A stretch of 64,000 nt of DNA from Streptomyces sp. AC1-42W (lineage in GTDB: Bacteria; Actinomycetota; Actinomycetes; Streptomycetales; Streptomycetaceae): NCBI RefSeq assembly GCF_003248355.1, contig NZ_QKWY01000002.1, forward strand, positions 620,001 through 684,000, read 5' to 3'. Shown here piece after piece: positions 41,610-50,483 of this stretch; position 1 is the first letter of the stretch, and every line of letters starts with the position of its first letter. Position numbers and translations under genes: made by a program. The notes beneath the pieces are model-generated. The model was not told where the DNA came from and did no database searches. It saw only the letters and a program-made list of their open reading frames with translations.

Positions 41610-42047
41610 TCAGGGCGTCTCCAGAGCGCGGAGGCCCGCGCGCACGGCGGCCGCGGCCTCGTCGAGCTCCCGGCGGTCCCGCTCCCGCCAGTCGGCATCG
41701 ATCCTGAAGCCATCGCCGGCGAAGCGGGGAAAGACATGCAGATGGACGTGGAAGACCTCCTGGAAGGCGGCCTCCCCATCGGCGAGGAACAGATTGACCC
41801 CGTCACACTCCAGCCCCGACCGACGCAGCGCCCGCCCCAGCCGATGGGCCACCCTCCACATCCGGACCCCGACCTCCTCCTCCAGATCCTGCAACCCCAC
41901 CGCGTGTGCCCTCGGGACGACGAGCAGATGGCCCGGGGTCACCGGCTGAAGGTCCATGAAGGCCACCACCGACTCGTCCTCGTGGACCAGACTCCCCTCG
42001 GCCTGCCCCCGCACAATCCCGCAGAAGACACATCCCCCGCCTGTCAC
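41610..42047 (-). CDS. HIT family hydrolase/nucleotide-binding protein
   Basis: GTG 42047 with GGAGGAG about 8 nt upstream. The 145-residue protein has CVFCGIVRGQAEGSLVHEDESVVAFMDLQPVTPGHLLVVPRAH and the catalytic HVHLHVFPR triad. It is a cytoplasmic nucleotidyl or dinucleotide hydrolase. Confidence 0.95.
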   Translation of the reverse strand: MTGGGCVFCGIVRGQAEGSLVHEDESVVAFMDLQPVTPGHLLVVPRAHAVGLQDLEEEVGVRMWRVAHRLGRALRRSGLECDGVNLFLADGEAAFQEVFHVHLHVFPRFAGDGFRIDADWRERDRRELDEAAAAVRAGLRALETP

Positions 42048-42293
42048 GACCCGGCTCCTCCCCACGCAAGTTGCCCACCGCTCCAACGGAACCGGAAACG
42101 CGCCGAACCACGCAAACGAGTTACGCCCGGCCCGGGCCGGCATCGGCCAGTTCATGCGACAACGCGCATACCCGCGTCCCCGCATGGACGCGGCGCCCCA
42201 CCCCCCTCTAGCGTCGTCGGACAGCCGGCCCGACCGGGGCCGACAGTGAGGGGCTCGTGGAAATCCCCGAGTCGGTTCTCAGGGAGGCGTTTC

Positions 42294-42806
42294 GTGCACT
42301 TGGCTGGTGACGCGTGGAACGACTGCTTCGATTCGATGGAGCGTGAGGCGTGGCGGCTGGAGACGCTGCCCGTCTACACGATGCCCCAGGAAGCGGAGAA
42401 GCTGACGCGGTTTCTCGCGGGGGAGAAGTCGCCGGACGATTACACCTCGGCGTGGATGGACGAGGTCCGGCAATGGACGTCGGAGGGAAAGAGCGTCGGC
42501 CGGGTGCACATCGTGACCCGCCCGCTCTCGGATTACCTCCGGTTCGAGTTCGAGTACTACTACCGGCACCACGTCCGGGCGGGTGAGGACATCAGAATCC
42601 TCGACCTGACCGACGGCGAGAAGCCCGCCCTGCCGGACCAGGACTTCTGGATGTTCGACGAGTCCACGGTGGTCCTGATGAACTACCGGCCGGACGGCAC
42701 GCAGATCAGCCGGGAACTGTACGAGGGCGACCCGGAACCGTACCGGCGGTGGAAGCGAACCGCCGTCGCCGCATCGGTTCCGTTCCTGGAGTACGTGAGC
42801 GGGTGA
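42294..42806 (+). CDS. DUF6879 family protein
   Basis: GTG 42294 with GGGAGG 7 nt upstream. The 170-residue protein has AWNDCFDSMEREAWRLETLPVY, WTSEGKSVGRVHIVTRPLSDYLRFEFEYYYRHHVRAGEDIRILDL and DFWMFDESTVVLMNYRPDG, the usual order of DUF6879. These genes sit beside XRE regulators in many Streptomyces, as here (convergent, 65 nt away). Function unknown. Confidence 0.85.
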   Translation: MHLAGDAWNDCFDSMEREAWRLETLPVYTMPQEAEKLTRFLAGEKSPDDYTSAWMDEVRQWTSEGKSVGRVHIVTRPLSDYLRFEFEYYYRHHVRAGEDIRILDLTDGEKPALPDQDFWMFDESTVVLMNYRPDGTQISRELYEGDPEPYRRWKRTAVAASVPFLEYVSG

Positions 42807-42871
42807 CGATCGATGCCCGGTGTTGCACGGAACGGGCCCGGGGCTCGTCGGAACAGGTGGATCAAGAACCG

Positions 42872-44227
42872 TCACCCGGCGTGGGGCAGGTCTGTGAGCA
42901 GGTCCCGAACGGCGGAGTGAGATCCATGCTGGTGGCGGAGCGTGGCGGTCACCTGCGTCAGGTGGTGATGAACGCGGTGGGAACCGACCTGTCCTGCCAG
43001 CGCAAGGGCTTTGCGGGCTGCGTCGACGGCTCCGGTGATGTCGCCGGTCTGGGCTCGGGCATTGGCCAGCTCACTGGCGAAGAGCATTCTGTCGCGAGGG
43101 TAGCCCTCGGGGTCGTCGACAGTGCGGCCACCGAGGTAGGGCTCGGCGAGCTCGGGGTGGTGGGCGGCGAGCAGGGCCCTCCCGGTTTGGGCGTCGACGG
43201 CCGACGGGTTGAGCCACAAGGTCCACCAGGGCTCTGCGCCGTCGCGAGCCGAGGCCAGGTGGGCGCGGGTCTGCCCATCGGCTCGGTGCAGGGCCTCGGT
43301 GTCGCCCATCCTTCCTGCCAGGGCGATGCGGCGCATTTCCACGACGGCCCGCAGACGCGGGGTGAGCGCCTGGGGGCGACGATTCTCCGCGACATCCAGG
43401 AGCGTTGAGGCTTCGTGGTATTGGCCGAGCCAGGACTCCTGATACGAGGCTGAGGCGAGGAGGTTTACGGTGGCACGGTGAATTTCGGCGGCGTCCGCAG
43501 CCTCACGGGCAAGACGCAGGCCGGTCTGGTAGACGCGTTGAGCCTGCGGGTGATGGCCGGCGTCGAAGAGCATCCAGCCGTAGGTCTCCGACATTTCGAT
43601 GTACGCGGTATGCAGACGCAAACCTTCAGCGGCCCCATAGCGGCACTCCGTGGTCAACTTGCCGAGGTTCTGCCAGACCCCGCCGGCCCAGAGCAGGGTG
43701 GAAGCACTGCCTTCGCTGTCGTCGAGTTCCCGAGCTTGCTGTACGGCGCGCTCGACGGTGGTCGTCAACTGCGGAGACACACGGTCGCCGTCCTGAGCCG
43801 CGCGCAGTAGTGGTGCTCCGCTCATCAGCAGGTCCAGGGCAGGTGCGGTGGCGACAGCCCCCGACAGCAGGATGAAGGAGCGTCGCTGCATGGGGACCTC
43901 TCCCTGGATGTCGCGGAGTAGTTCGGTGGCGGTGGCGTCGTAGGGGTGATCCAGCGGGCGGTGGCGGCGCGGCCGGGGACGGTCCCAGCCCAGCAGAGCC
44001 GGCGTCAGCGCACGGCCGGTGTATTGCGAGAGCACGGCGAGGACATCGGCCCCCACCTCGGCGGAGGGCCGCCCTCCACGCATCCACGGATAGCCGGTCT
44101 TGCGGTGAAGAGGTAATGAGCCGCGCTTTGCACGGTGCTGGTTGACACGAGCAAGGAGTTGTTCGGGACTCCATCCGAGCCCGGTCAGCAGTTCACGGAG
44201 CGGGCTGGGTTGTGGTGTGTGGCTCAC
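42872..44227 (-). CDS. XRE-like HTH and TPR regulator of the accessory operon
   Basis: GTG 44227 with GGGAG 4 nt upstream. The 451-residue protein has a helical N-terminal DNA-binding-like domain (LRELLTGLGWSPEQLLARVNQHRAKRG, PLHRKTGYPWMRGGRPSAEV) and a large TPR-like region (ETYGWMLFDAGHHPQAQRVYQTGLRLAREAADAAEIHRATVNLLASASYQESWLGQYHEA). Divergent from the Sir2-like operon across a block of inverted repeats, so it is the best candidate regulator. Confidence 0.85.
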   Translation of the reverse strand: MSHTPQPSPLRELLTGLGWSPEQLLARVNQHRAKRGSLPLHRKTGYPWMRGGRPSAEVGADVLAVLSQYTGRALTPALLGWDRPRPRRHRPLDHPYDATATELLRDIQGEVPMQRRSFILLSGAVATAPALDLLMSGAPLLRAAQDGDRVSPQLTTTVERAVQQARELDDSEGSASTLLWAGGVWQNLGKLTTECRYGAAEGLRLHTAYIEMSETYGWMLFDAGHHPQAQRVYQTGLRLAREAADAAEIHRATVNLLASASYQESWLGQYHEASTLLDVAENRRPQALTPRLRAVVEMRRIALAGRMGDTEALHRADGQTRAHLASARDGAEPWWTLWLNPSAVDAQTGRALLAAHHPELAEPYLGGRTVDDPEGYPRDRMLFASELANARAQTGDITGAVDAARKALALAGQVGSHRVHHHLTQVTATLRHQHGSHSAVRDLLTDLPHAG

Positions 44228-44311
44228 CGGACTCCCTTTGCTGCGGGGCTGCCCTCAAGTGGACGTTAGCACCGAGGGAGCTCCGCAGGCAGGGCCGCTC
44301 ACGGGCTTCGG

Positions 44312-44358
44312 GTGTAGTTACACCAGGTGGTGCAGCACACGATGTCCGTGTGCTGCAC
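44312..44358. promoter_or_regulatory. Operator block: 13-bp perfect inverted repeat plus GTGTAgtTACAC
   Basis: GGTGCAGCACACG (44329-44341) faces its exact complement (44347-44359) around ATGTC. Just before it is GTGTA-GT-TACAC (44312-44323). Both lie in the divergent promoter region of the XRE-TPR gene and the operon. The repeat could also fold as an RNA hairpin. Confidence 0.65.
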
Positions 44359-44438
44359 CGGGTCCACCGCTTTCACCGCCGCCTTCTCTTTTCAAGTGTC
44401 GGGCGTGTGGGCTGTGATCGATCTCCAGGGGACCTCGG

Positions 44439-44459
44439 CGCAGCACCGTGAGTGCTGCG
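44439..44459. promoter_or_regulatory. Second operator-like dyad with the same half-site
   Basis: CGCAGCAC (44439-44446) faces GTGCTGCG (44452-44459) around CGTGA. It repeats the GCAGCAC half-site of the upstream repeat, about 100 bp nearer to the operon ATG at 44518. Confidence 0.55.
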
Positions 44460-44517
44460 AATTACGGGAGTTCACACGGCATTCAATACTGCGGACATCA
44501 AGGGCAGGGAGAGCACC

Positions 44518-45744
44518 ATGCACTTCCCGTACGAGGCACTGGAACTTTCGCCGACTCTGGCAATGCGGTGGGAGCGCTACGTCAGCCGGCGCGACCGCCC
44601 CCGCGACCAGGAAGAGGGGCTGTGGCGGCGCACCCAGGACCCCCGCAACGCGGTGGAATCGGGCTGGACCGGCCCAAAGGACGGCCGCCGCCGCATCCTG
44701 CATTACCGCTACCGCTACCGCTACGACACCAAGCGGACCGGCGGCGGGACGGTGCTGACCGTCCCCGAGCTGTACGTCTTCCACAGCGCCTCGTACCCGG
44801 CGGCGGAGTTGGCGTTCCACTTCGACCTGGTGCGCAAGGCGCTCGCGGACGGCGGGTGGCAGCCGGGGGCTCGGGCCCGGTGGCGGCGCGGGGGCCTGGA
44901 GTGCACGGTGGTGCCGAACCGCGTGCACCCGCAGGACGAGCTTGCCGGGCGCACGCTTCCGTCCGGGTACGAGAGCCTGGACGTGACGATCACCTCCGCC
45001 GGACACATGCCCGCGCTGCGTGACCAGGACATGCCGTGGACGGTGTTGGCGGCCGGCATGCGGATCAAGGAGGAGCGGGGTAACCCGACGCTGATCCCGG
45101 ACCTGTCCCGGATGGTTGACTTCCTGCCGTTCCAGGTCGAGGTGGGGTGCGGCATGTCGGTGGAGGCCGGGGTGCCGCCGCTGCACCGGCTGCACGAGGT
45201 CTACCGCGTGACGAACATGGACGACCACCGGTTCGTGCTGTCGCCCGGAAAGGACACGTTCCTGCCGGAGATCCTCGGTGCGCCGGAGTCGAAGATGCCG
45301 GAGCTGACCGAGATGACCCGGGCATGCCTCCAGGCGGAGCCGACCATCGGGCACCGGACCCTGCGCGGCCTGGCGGACTCCGGGCACTTGGTGGGGCCGG
45401 TGATCACCAACAACTTCGACGGTCTGACGGCACGGGCGGGGTTGGACGAGCACTACGTCCGCCGCTACCACGAGCAGATCCCCGACATCCCGCTCCTTCC
45501 GGGGGCAAAGTCGCTGCTGGTGATCGGCAGCCACGCCGACCGCCGCCGGGTGCAGACCCGTGCCCGCGAGCGCGGCATGAAGGTGTTCTTCCTGGACCGT
45601 GAGGGCTTCGAGGAGGGGTCGGTGTTCCGCCCGTACCTGGTCGAGGGCGCGCGGGACGAGGACTTCATGTGCCGCCGCGAGGCGACCCCCGCGCTGCTCG
45701 AACTCGCCGCCCACCTGGACGTCAAGGTGCCGGCCGCGGCCTGA
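44518..45744 (+). CDS. Sir2-like NAD-binding protein with novel N-terminal half
   Basis: ATG 44518, GGGAG 6 nt upstream. Residues ~205-360 follow the Sir2 fold in order: GCGMSVEAGVP (210-220, for GAGISxxSGIP), GHRTLRGLADSGHL, ITNNFDGL (296-303, for TQNIDxL), H318 as a possible catalytic His, and LLVIGSH (333-339). No CxxC zinc pairs are present. The first ~200 residues match nothing I recognise and include YRYRYRY (63-69), encoded by a (TACCGC)n microsatellite. First gene of a nine-gene operon; it may bind or cleave NAD, or deacylate a substrate. Confidence 0.82.
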   Translation: MHFPYEALELSPTLAMRWERYVSRRDRPRDQEEGLWRRTQDPRNAVESGWTGPKDGRRRILHYRYRYRYDTKRTGGGTVLTVPELYVFHSASYPAAELAFHFDLVRKALADGGWQPGARARWRRGGLECTVVPNRVHPQDELAGRTLPSGYESLDVTITSAGHMPALRDQDMPWTVLAAGMRIKEERGNPTLIPDLSRMVDFLPFQVEVGCGMSVEAGVPPLHRLHEVYRVTNMDDHRFVLSPGKDTFLPEILGAPESKMPELTEMTRACLQAEPTIGHRTLRGLADSGHLVGPVITNNFDGLTARAGLDEHYVRRYHEQIPDIPLLPGAKSLLVIGSHADRRRVQTRARERGMKVFFLDREGFEEGSVFRPYLVEGARDEDFMCRREATPALLELAAHLDVKVPAAA

Positions 45745-45799
45745 CGCCCCTCCCCGCGCGGTGCCGGGTGGCCGGCTCGAACCGGAAGAGAGAAGGACG

Positions 45800-46711
45800 A
45801 TGAGTAACGTCCCCGAGTTGATTTGGCGCAACGGGAAGGTGCGGCCGTGGGAGGAAGCCACGGTCCACGTCACCGCCGAGACCGCGATGCGGGCGGTGAA
45901 CGTCTTCGAGGGCCTGCGCGGCTACCGGCAGCCGGACGGCCGCCTCGCCGTCGTCCGGCTGGACGCCCACCTGGAGCGTTTGGAAACCTCCGCCGCCCTG
46001 ATGCATATCCCCCACCCCGGCCTCGCCGCCGAACTGCGCGACGGCATCGTGCAGTTGCTGGCTGCGCTCGCCCCCCAGGGCGACGTGTACGTGCGTCCGT
46101 CGGTGTACGTGGACACCGGCCGCTACACCGCGGACCGCACCGAGATGACCACCGGCACGATCGTCACCTGCTTCCCCGCCCCAGCGCGGCCGGTGGAGCC
46201 GATGCGGTGCATCGTCAGCAGTCGGCAGCGGATCGCGGACGACGCGCTGCCGACCGCCGCGAAGACCGGCGCCGCGTACTCCGGATTCCGCCTGGCCCGC
46301 CTGGAGGCGCTGGAGAAGGGCGCGGACGAGGCGATCCTGCTCAACCAGCACGGCAACGTCGCCGAGACGGGCGGCGCCGCCGTGTTCGCCGTACGGCACG
46401 GCCGGATCAGCACGCCGCCGCTCACGGACGGCATCCTGCCCAGCATCACCCGCGCCACCGTGCTGGCGCTGGCGGAGCGGCTCGGTATCCCGGCCGCCGA
46501 GCAGTCTCTGACCCCCGGCGACCTGCACGGCGCCGACGAGGTCTTCGTCACCGGCACCCTGGACGAGGTCCGCATCGTCGGCCAGGTCGACGGCTACCGC
46601 CCTCGCCACGATGACCACCCGATCGGCAGCGCGCTGCGCGAGGAGTACCTGGCGATGTGCACCGGCACCCGGCCCGCGCTCGACGCCTCTTTCCTGGAGG
46701 TGCTCGCGTGA
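45800..46711 (+). CDS. Class IV PLP aminotransferase (BCAT/D-amino acid aminotransferase-like)
   Basis: The 303-residue protein has ELIWRNGKVRPWEEATVHV, VFEGLRGYR, VYVRPSVYVDTG, the PLP lysine K155 in TAAKTGAAYSG, DEAILLNQHGNVAETGGAAVF (E189) and TPPLTDGILPSITR (Thr phosphate contact). It catalyses transamination or, like ADC lyase, another PLP step. ATG 45800 follows AGAAGGA; its stop overlaps the HAD start (GTGA). Confidence 0.92.
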   Translation: MSNVPELIWRNGKVRPWEEATVHVTAETAMRAVNVFEGLRGYRQPDGRLAVVRLDAHLERLETSAALMHIPHPGLAAELRDGIVQLLAALAPQGDVYVRPSVYVDTGRYTADRTEMTTGTIVTCFPAPARPVEPMRCIVSSRQRIADDALPTAAKTGAAYSGFRLARLEALEKGADEAILLNQHGNVAETGGAAVFAVRHGRISTPPLTDGILPSITRATVLALAERLGIPAAEQSLTPGDLHGADEVFVTGTLDEVRIVGQVDGYRPRHDDHPIGSALREEYLAMCTGTRPALDASFLEVLA

Positions 46712-47378
46712 CGACCCCGAAGGCCGTGCTGTTCGACATCGGGATGACCTTCATCCATCCCAGCGGACAGGTGATGAGCGAGGAACTCGCCGCCGTCGGC
46801 GCACCCGGCGTCGGCGCGAAGATCGCCGAAGCCGCGCTCGCCACCGCCGCCGAGGCCCACCACCTCGATTTCCCGCAGGGACTGAGCCGGCCGGAGAAGG
46901 TCGGCGCGGTCTGGGGGAGCTGCTGGGTGTCGGAGCGGAGACCGGCCGCCGCGCCTGGCGGCGCTGCACCGACCGCACCGACCTGTACCGCGACCTCGAC
47001 CCGGACGCGGTCGCGGTACTCCGCGAGATCTGCGGGCGGGGCCTGGCGGTGGCGGCGGTCTCCAACTCGGACGGCACCCTCACGGAGGAACTCGCCCGCT
47101 TCGGCCTGCTCGACTTCTTCGACGTGGTCGCGGACTCGACCCTCACCGGCGTCGAGAAGCCGGAGCCCGGGATTTTCGCCTCCGCCCTCGGCCGGCTCGG
47201 CTGCGCGCCCGCAGACGCCCTGTTCGTCGGGGACGGCCTGATCAACGACATCTTCGGCGCGCTGCGGGCCGGCATCGCCTCCACCGTCCTCTACGACCGC
47301 CATCAGGTGTACCGCGAACTGCCCGTCCCGGTGATCACCGCCCTGCCCCAGCTCCTGGACCACCTGCCCGCAGCCTGA
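46708..47378 (+). pseudogene. HAD-superfamily phosphatase, split by an apparent 1-nt deletion
   Basis: GTG 46708 opens TTPKAVLFDIGMTFIHPSG (motif I with D-x-G-x-T in place of D-x-D-x-T). The frame is lost at a GGGGG run (46913-46917); restoring one G joins VGAVWG to ELLGVGAETGRRAWRRC, and the second frame continues through AVAAVSNSDGT (motif II), GVEKPEPGIF (motif III Lys) and DALFVGDGLINDI (motif IV) to 47378. A corrected product would be 223 aa. It could be a real mutation or a homopolymer error. Coupled to the aminotransferase, 30 nt before GT4. Confidence 0.88.
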
Positions 47379-47408
47379 GCAACTTCCGCAAGAAGGAGGA
47401 GGTACAGC

Positions 47409-48593
47409 ATGCATGTCGGCCTGGTCAGCACCACCTACCGCCCGCGCCGCGGCGGTATGGAGACCCACGTCATCACCCTCGCCGAACACCTCACCGCAGC
47501 CGGCCACGAGGTGACCGTCCTCACCAACCGCGACTCGCCGGACCAGCCCGCCACCACCTTGGAAAACGGAGTGCGGGTCCTGCGCGGCGGCGCGCTGCTC
47601 CAGCCGCCGGACCCCAACGCGGTGCCGTGGGAGCGCGGCCTGTTCGCCGCCCTGGACGACTTCGCCCCGCTCCTCGACGCACCGCCGGACGTCGTCCACA
47701 CCCACACACAGGCCGCGTTGCTGCTGACGCACATGTCCGGCCTCGCCCAGACGGCGCCCGTCGTCGCTTCCTTCCATGAGACCCGGCCCGAGACGGAGCC
47801 GGGCGGGTGGCCCCGCTCCCGCTTCGTCGCCAGGACCTGCACGCCCACGCTGGTCCTCGCCGGCAGTCGTGCCTTCGCCCGGCAGGCCGAGGGCTTCGGC
47901 TACCCCGCCGAGCGCATCCGCACCGTTCACCTCGGCGTACGCCACCGGCCGCGCGTCCACGACCGCCGAGTGGCCCGGCACTTCCTCGCGCAGGCCGCGG
48001 GCGTGCCCACCGACGGCCTGCTGATCGCCCTCACCGGCCGCTACACCCCCCGCAAGGCCCAGCACCGGCTCCTGGACGCCTTCGAGCTGATGGCCACCCG
48101 CGCCGACTGCCGAGTGGTCCTGTTCGGCTCCACCAACGGCTCCGACGCCGCCTACCTCCGGTACACCGCCGAACGCGCCGCCCGGCACGGCGACCACGTC
48201 ACCCTCCTGACCGACCGGAGTGACGAGGTACGCGACCTGCTCGCCGAGGCCACCGACCTGGTCACCCAGCCCAGCACCGCCGAAGGACTCGGGCTCGCCG
48301 TCATCGAGTTCATGCAGCACGGCGCCCCGGCCGTCGTCAGCGACATCGACGGCCTCGACGAGGTGGTCACCCCCGACACCGGCCGACTCGTCGACACCAC
48401 CGACCCCGCCACCTACGCCACCGCGCTGGACGAACTCGCCGCCTTCCCCACCCTGCGGGCCCACACCGGCCGGGCCGCCGCCGACCGCGCCACCCACAAC
48501 TTCGGCATGGCACGCTGCGTCGCCCACACCGTCTCCGCATACAGCGAGGCGATCAACACCGCCCGCCCCCTCGTCGGAGCGGCCCATGTCTGA
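47409..48593 (+). CDS. GT4 family glycosyltransferase
   Basis: The 394-residue GT-B protein has HVGLVSTTYRPRRGGMETHVITLAEHL (N-terminal Rossmann with G-G-M-E), VVHTHTQAALL, ALTGRYTPRKAQHRLLDAFELM (donor domain) and STAEGLGLAVIEFMQHGAPAVVSDIDGLDEVV (the E-x7-E donor motif as E-G-x-G-L-A-x-I-E). ATG 47409 follows GGAGGAGG. It transfers a sugar from a nucleotide-sugar donor. Confidence 0.92.
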   Translation: MHVGLVSTTYRPRRGGMETHVITLAEHLTAAGHEVTVLTNRDSPDQPATTLENGVRVLRGGALLQPPDPNAVPWERGLFAALDDFAPLLDAPPDVVHTHTQAALLLTHMSGLAQTAPVVASFHETRPETEPGGWPRSRFVARTCTPTLVLAGSRAFARQAEGFGYPAERIRTVHLGVRHRPRVHDRRVARHFLAQAAGVPTDGLLIALTGRYTPRKAQHRLLDAFELMATRADCRVVLFGSTNGSDAAYLRYTAERAARHGDHVTLLTDRSDEVRDLLAEATDLVTQPSTAEGLGLAVIEFMQHGAPAVVSDIDGLDEVVTPDTGRLVDTTDPATYATALDELAAFPTLRAHTGRAAADRATHNFGMARCVAHTVSAYSEAINTARPLVGAAHV

Positions 48594-49686
48594 GCAGCGG
48601 CTGCCCACCCTCGGAGTCTGGGGCCCAGCCCCGCGCGACAAGAGCGGCGTCGCCGGGTACATCACCCAGTCCCTGCCCCACCTCGCCCCGCACTTCACCA
48701 CCCGCCGGATCGCCGACCCCGGCACCGACCCGGCCGCCTTCGACCACGTCCTCTACCACCTGGGCAACAACACCCTCCACCACGGCGCCTTCCGCGCGCT
48801 GGCCGCCCGGCCCGGAACGATCCTGCTCCACGAGTACAACAACCTCGACTACTACTACGAGGCGTGGGACCTGCTGCCCGCCGCCGAGCAGCGGGCCGTC
48901 CTGACTCGGATCTCCACCGCCGTCGGCGCCCGCCTGGACACCCGGGCGGCCATGGAGCGGTACTTCGCCGACCACCCGCACGTCGACCGATACAGCCTCA
49001 ACGCCCACATCGAGGACCTGGCGATCGAAGCGGCCACCCGCGTCCTGGTCCACTCCCCGCTGCTGGCCGAGCACCTCGCCGACCGCCATCCGGCCGCCGA
49101 CATCCGCCACCTGCCCTTCCCCGTGCACCCGCTCACCCCCGTGCCCGGCACCAGGGCCCGCCACGGCCTGCCCGAGCAGGCGTTCATCTTCGCGACCTTC
49201 GGATTCCTCGGCGCATACAAGCGAATTCCCGTGATCCTCGACGCCTGGCGGAGCTGGACCGACCGCCCCGCCGACGCCGTGCTCCTGCTCGCCGGTGAGG
49301 CCCGTGACGGCCTCACCGTCCCGGACGACCCCACTGTCCGTCACACCGGATACCTCACTGACGCCGAGTTCGACGCTCTGTTGCTCGCCGCGGACTGCGG
49401 CATTCAGCTGCGCGGACCCTGGTTGGGCGAGACCTCCGGCCCGGCCAGCGCACTGATCGCCCACGGGCGCCCGACGATCCTCAGCGACATCCCGGGCATG
49501 CATCCACGCCGCCCCGCACAGATTCACCTGACCGTCGGCCAGAGCGAACGCGAGAGAGCCGACCTGATCGACGCGATGCGCACCCAGTACCGCCGGCCGC
49601 GCGCACCAGCCGCCTACGACCCCGCGTTCTCCTGGCTCACGTGGGGCGAGCACATCGCTGCCGCGCTGACGGGAAGCCCCCGGTGA
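48586..49686 (+). CDS. Second GT-B glycosyltransferase-like protein
   Basis: The ATG overlaps the GT4 stop by 8 nt. The 366-residue protein has LGVWGPAPRDKSGVAGYITQSLPHLAPHF (N-terminal glycine loop), ILLHEYNNLDYYYEAWDLL, IFATFGFLGAYKRIPVILDAWRSW (G-x-x-x-x-Y-K-R donor region) and LADCGIQLRGPWLGETSGPASALIAHGRPTILSD, like GT4-type donor lobes. It likely adds a second sugar to the same product. Confidence 0.85.
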   Translation: MSEQRLPTLGVWGPAPRDKSGVAGYITQSLPHLAPHFTTRRIADPGTDPAAFDHVLYHLGNNTLHHGAFRALAARPGTILLHEYNNLDYYYEAWDLLPAAEQRAVLTRISTAVGARLDTRAAMERYFADHPHVDRYSLNAHIEDLAIEAATRVLVHSPLLAEHLADRHPAADIRHLPFPVHPLTPVPGTRARHGLPEQAFIFATFGFLGAYKRIPVILDAWRSWTDRPADAVLLLAGEARDGLTVPDDPTVRHTGYLTDAEFDALLLAADCGIQLRGPWLGETSGPASALIAHGRPTILSDIPGMHPRRPAQIHLTVGQSERERADLIDAMRTQYRRPRAPAAYDPAFSWLTWGEHIAAALTGSPR

Positions 49687-50483
49687 TGCTCCTGGGCGGG
49701 GCCCCGTACTGGTCGCGCGGCCTCGTCCCCGCCGTGGACCAGGCCGCCGCCCGCCTGCTGAGCACCTGGCCCGGCACCGGCATGGCCTGCCCGGAAAACG
49801 TACGGCGCAAGGCGGACGGCACGCTCGTCTCCGCCGCCGACACCGACGCCGAACAGATCCTCGTCAAGGCGATCACCCACCTCGACCCCACCGGCGTGAT
49901 CCTCACCGAGGAGGACCCCGCCACCCACCAGGCCAACCCCAATCACCGCGCACTGACCTGGTACATCGACCCCCTCGACGGCACCCGTCAGTACCTCGAC
50001 GGTTCCGCCGACTTCGCCATCCTCGTCAGCGCCTGGCGCGGTCAGGTGCCGGAGTTCTCCATCGCCTCCTTCCCCGCCGCGGGCGTCCTCGCCATCGCCG
50101 ACCGCGACCAGGCGACGTTCCGGCCCGCCCCGCAACCGCCCGACCAGCCACCCGTCCACGCCTGCTACTTCGAGCCGGCCGCACTGCGCGAGCGCCTGCC
50201 CGCCCGGCACCCGCTGCTGGTCGACGCCTTCGAGTCCACCCGAGCCCTCACCGAAGTGGCCCGGGGCACCGCCGCCGGAGCCGTCGCCGAGATGTGCGGT
50301 CACCGGGCGTGGGACATCGCCGCCCTGTGCCACCTGATCACCGCCACCGGCTGCCACATCACCGACGAGCACGGCCGTCCGGTCCGCTTCGAGGGCCCCG
50401 ACGTCACCGCTCGCTACCTCGTCGCCGCCGACACCCGAGACCTGCACTCCCTCCTGCTGAACACCTTGGAGTCCACGCTGTGA
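49686..50483 (+). CDS. Inositol monophosphatase/CysQ-like phosphatase
   Basis: ATG 49686 (or GTG 49683) overlaps the previous stop. The 265-residue protein has metal motifs VSAADTDAEQIL, ILTEEDP, WYIDPLDGTRQYLDG (the D-P-x-D-G-T signature) and MCGHRAWDIAALCHLITATGCHITDEHG (W-D-x-A). It dephosphorylates a sugar- or nucleotide-phosphate, Mg- and Li-type phosphatase. Confidence 0.92.
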   Translation: MLLGGAPYWSRGLVPAVDQAAARLLSTWPGTGMACPENVRRKADGTLVSAADTDAEQILVKAITHLDPTGVILTEEDPATHQANPNHRALTWYIDPLDGTRQYLDGSADFAILVSAWRGQVPEFSIASFPAAGVLAIADRDQATFRPAPQPPDQPPVHACYFEPAALRERLPARHPLLVDAFESTRALTEVARGTAAGAVAEMCGHRAWDIAALCHLITATGCHITDEHGRPVRFEGPDVTARYLVAADTRDLHSLLLNTLESTL

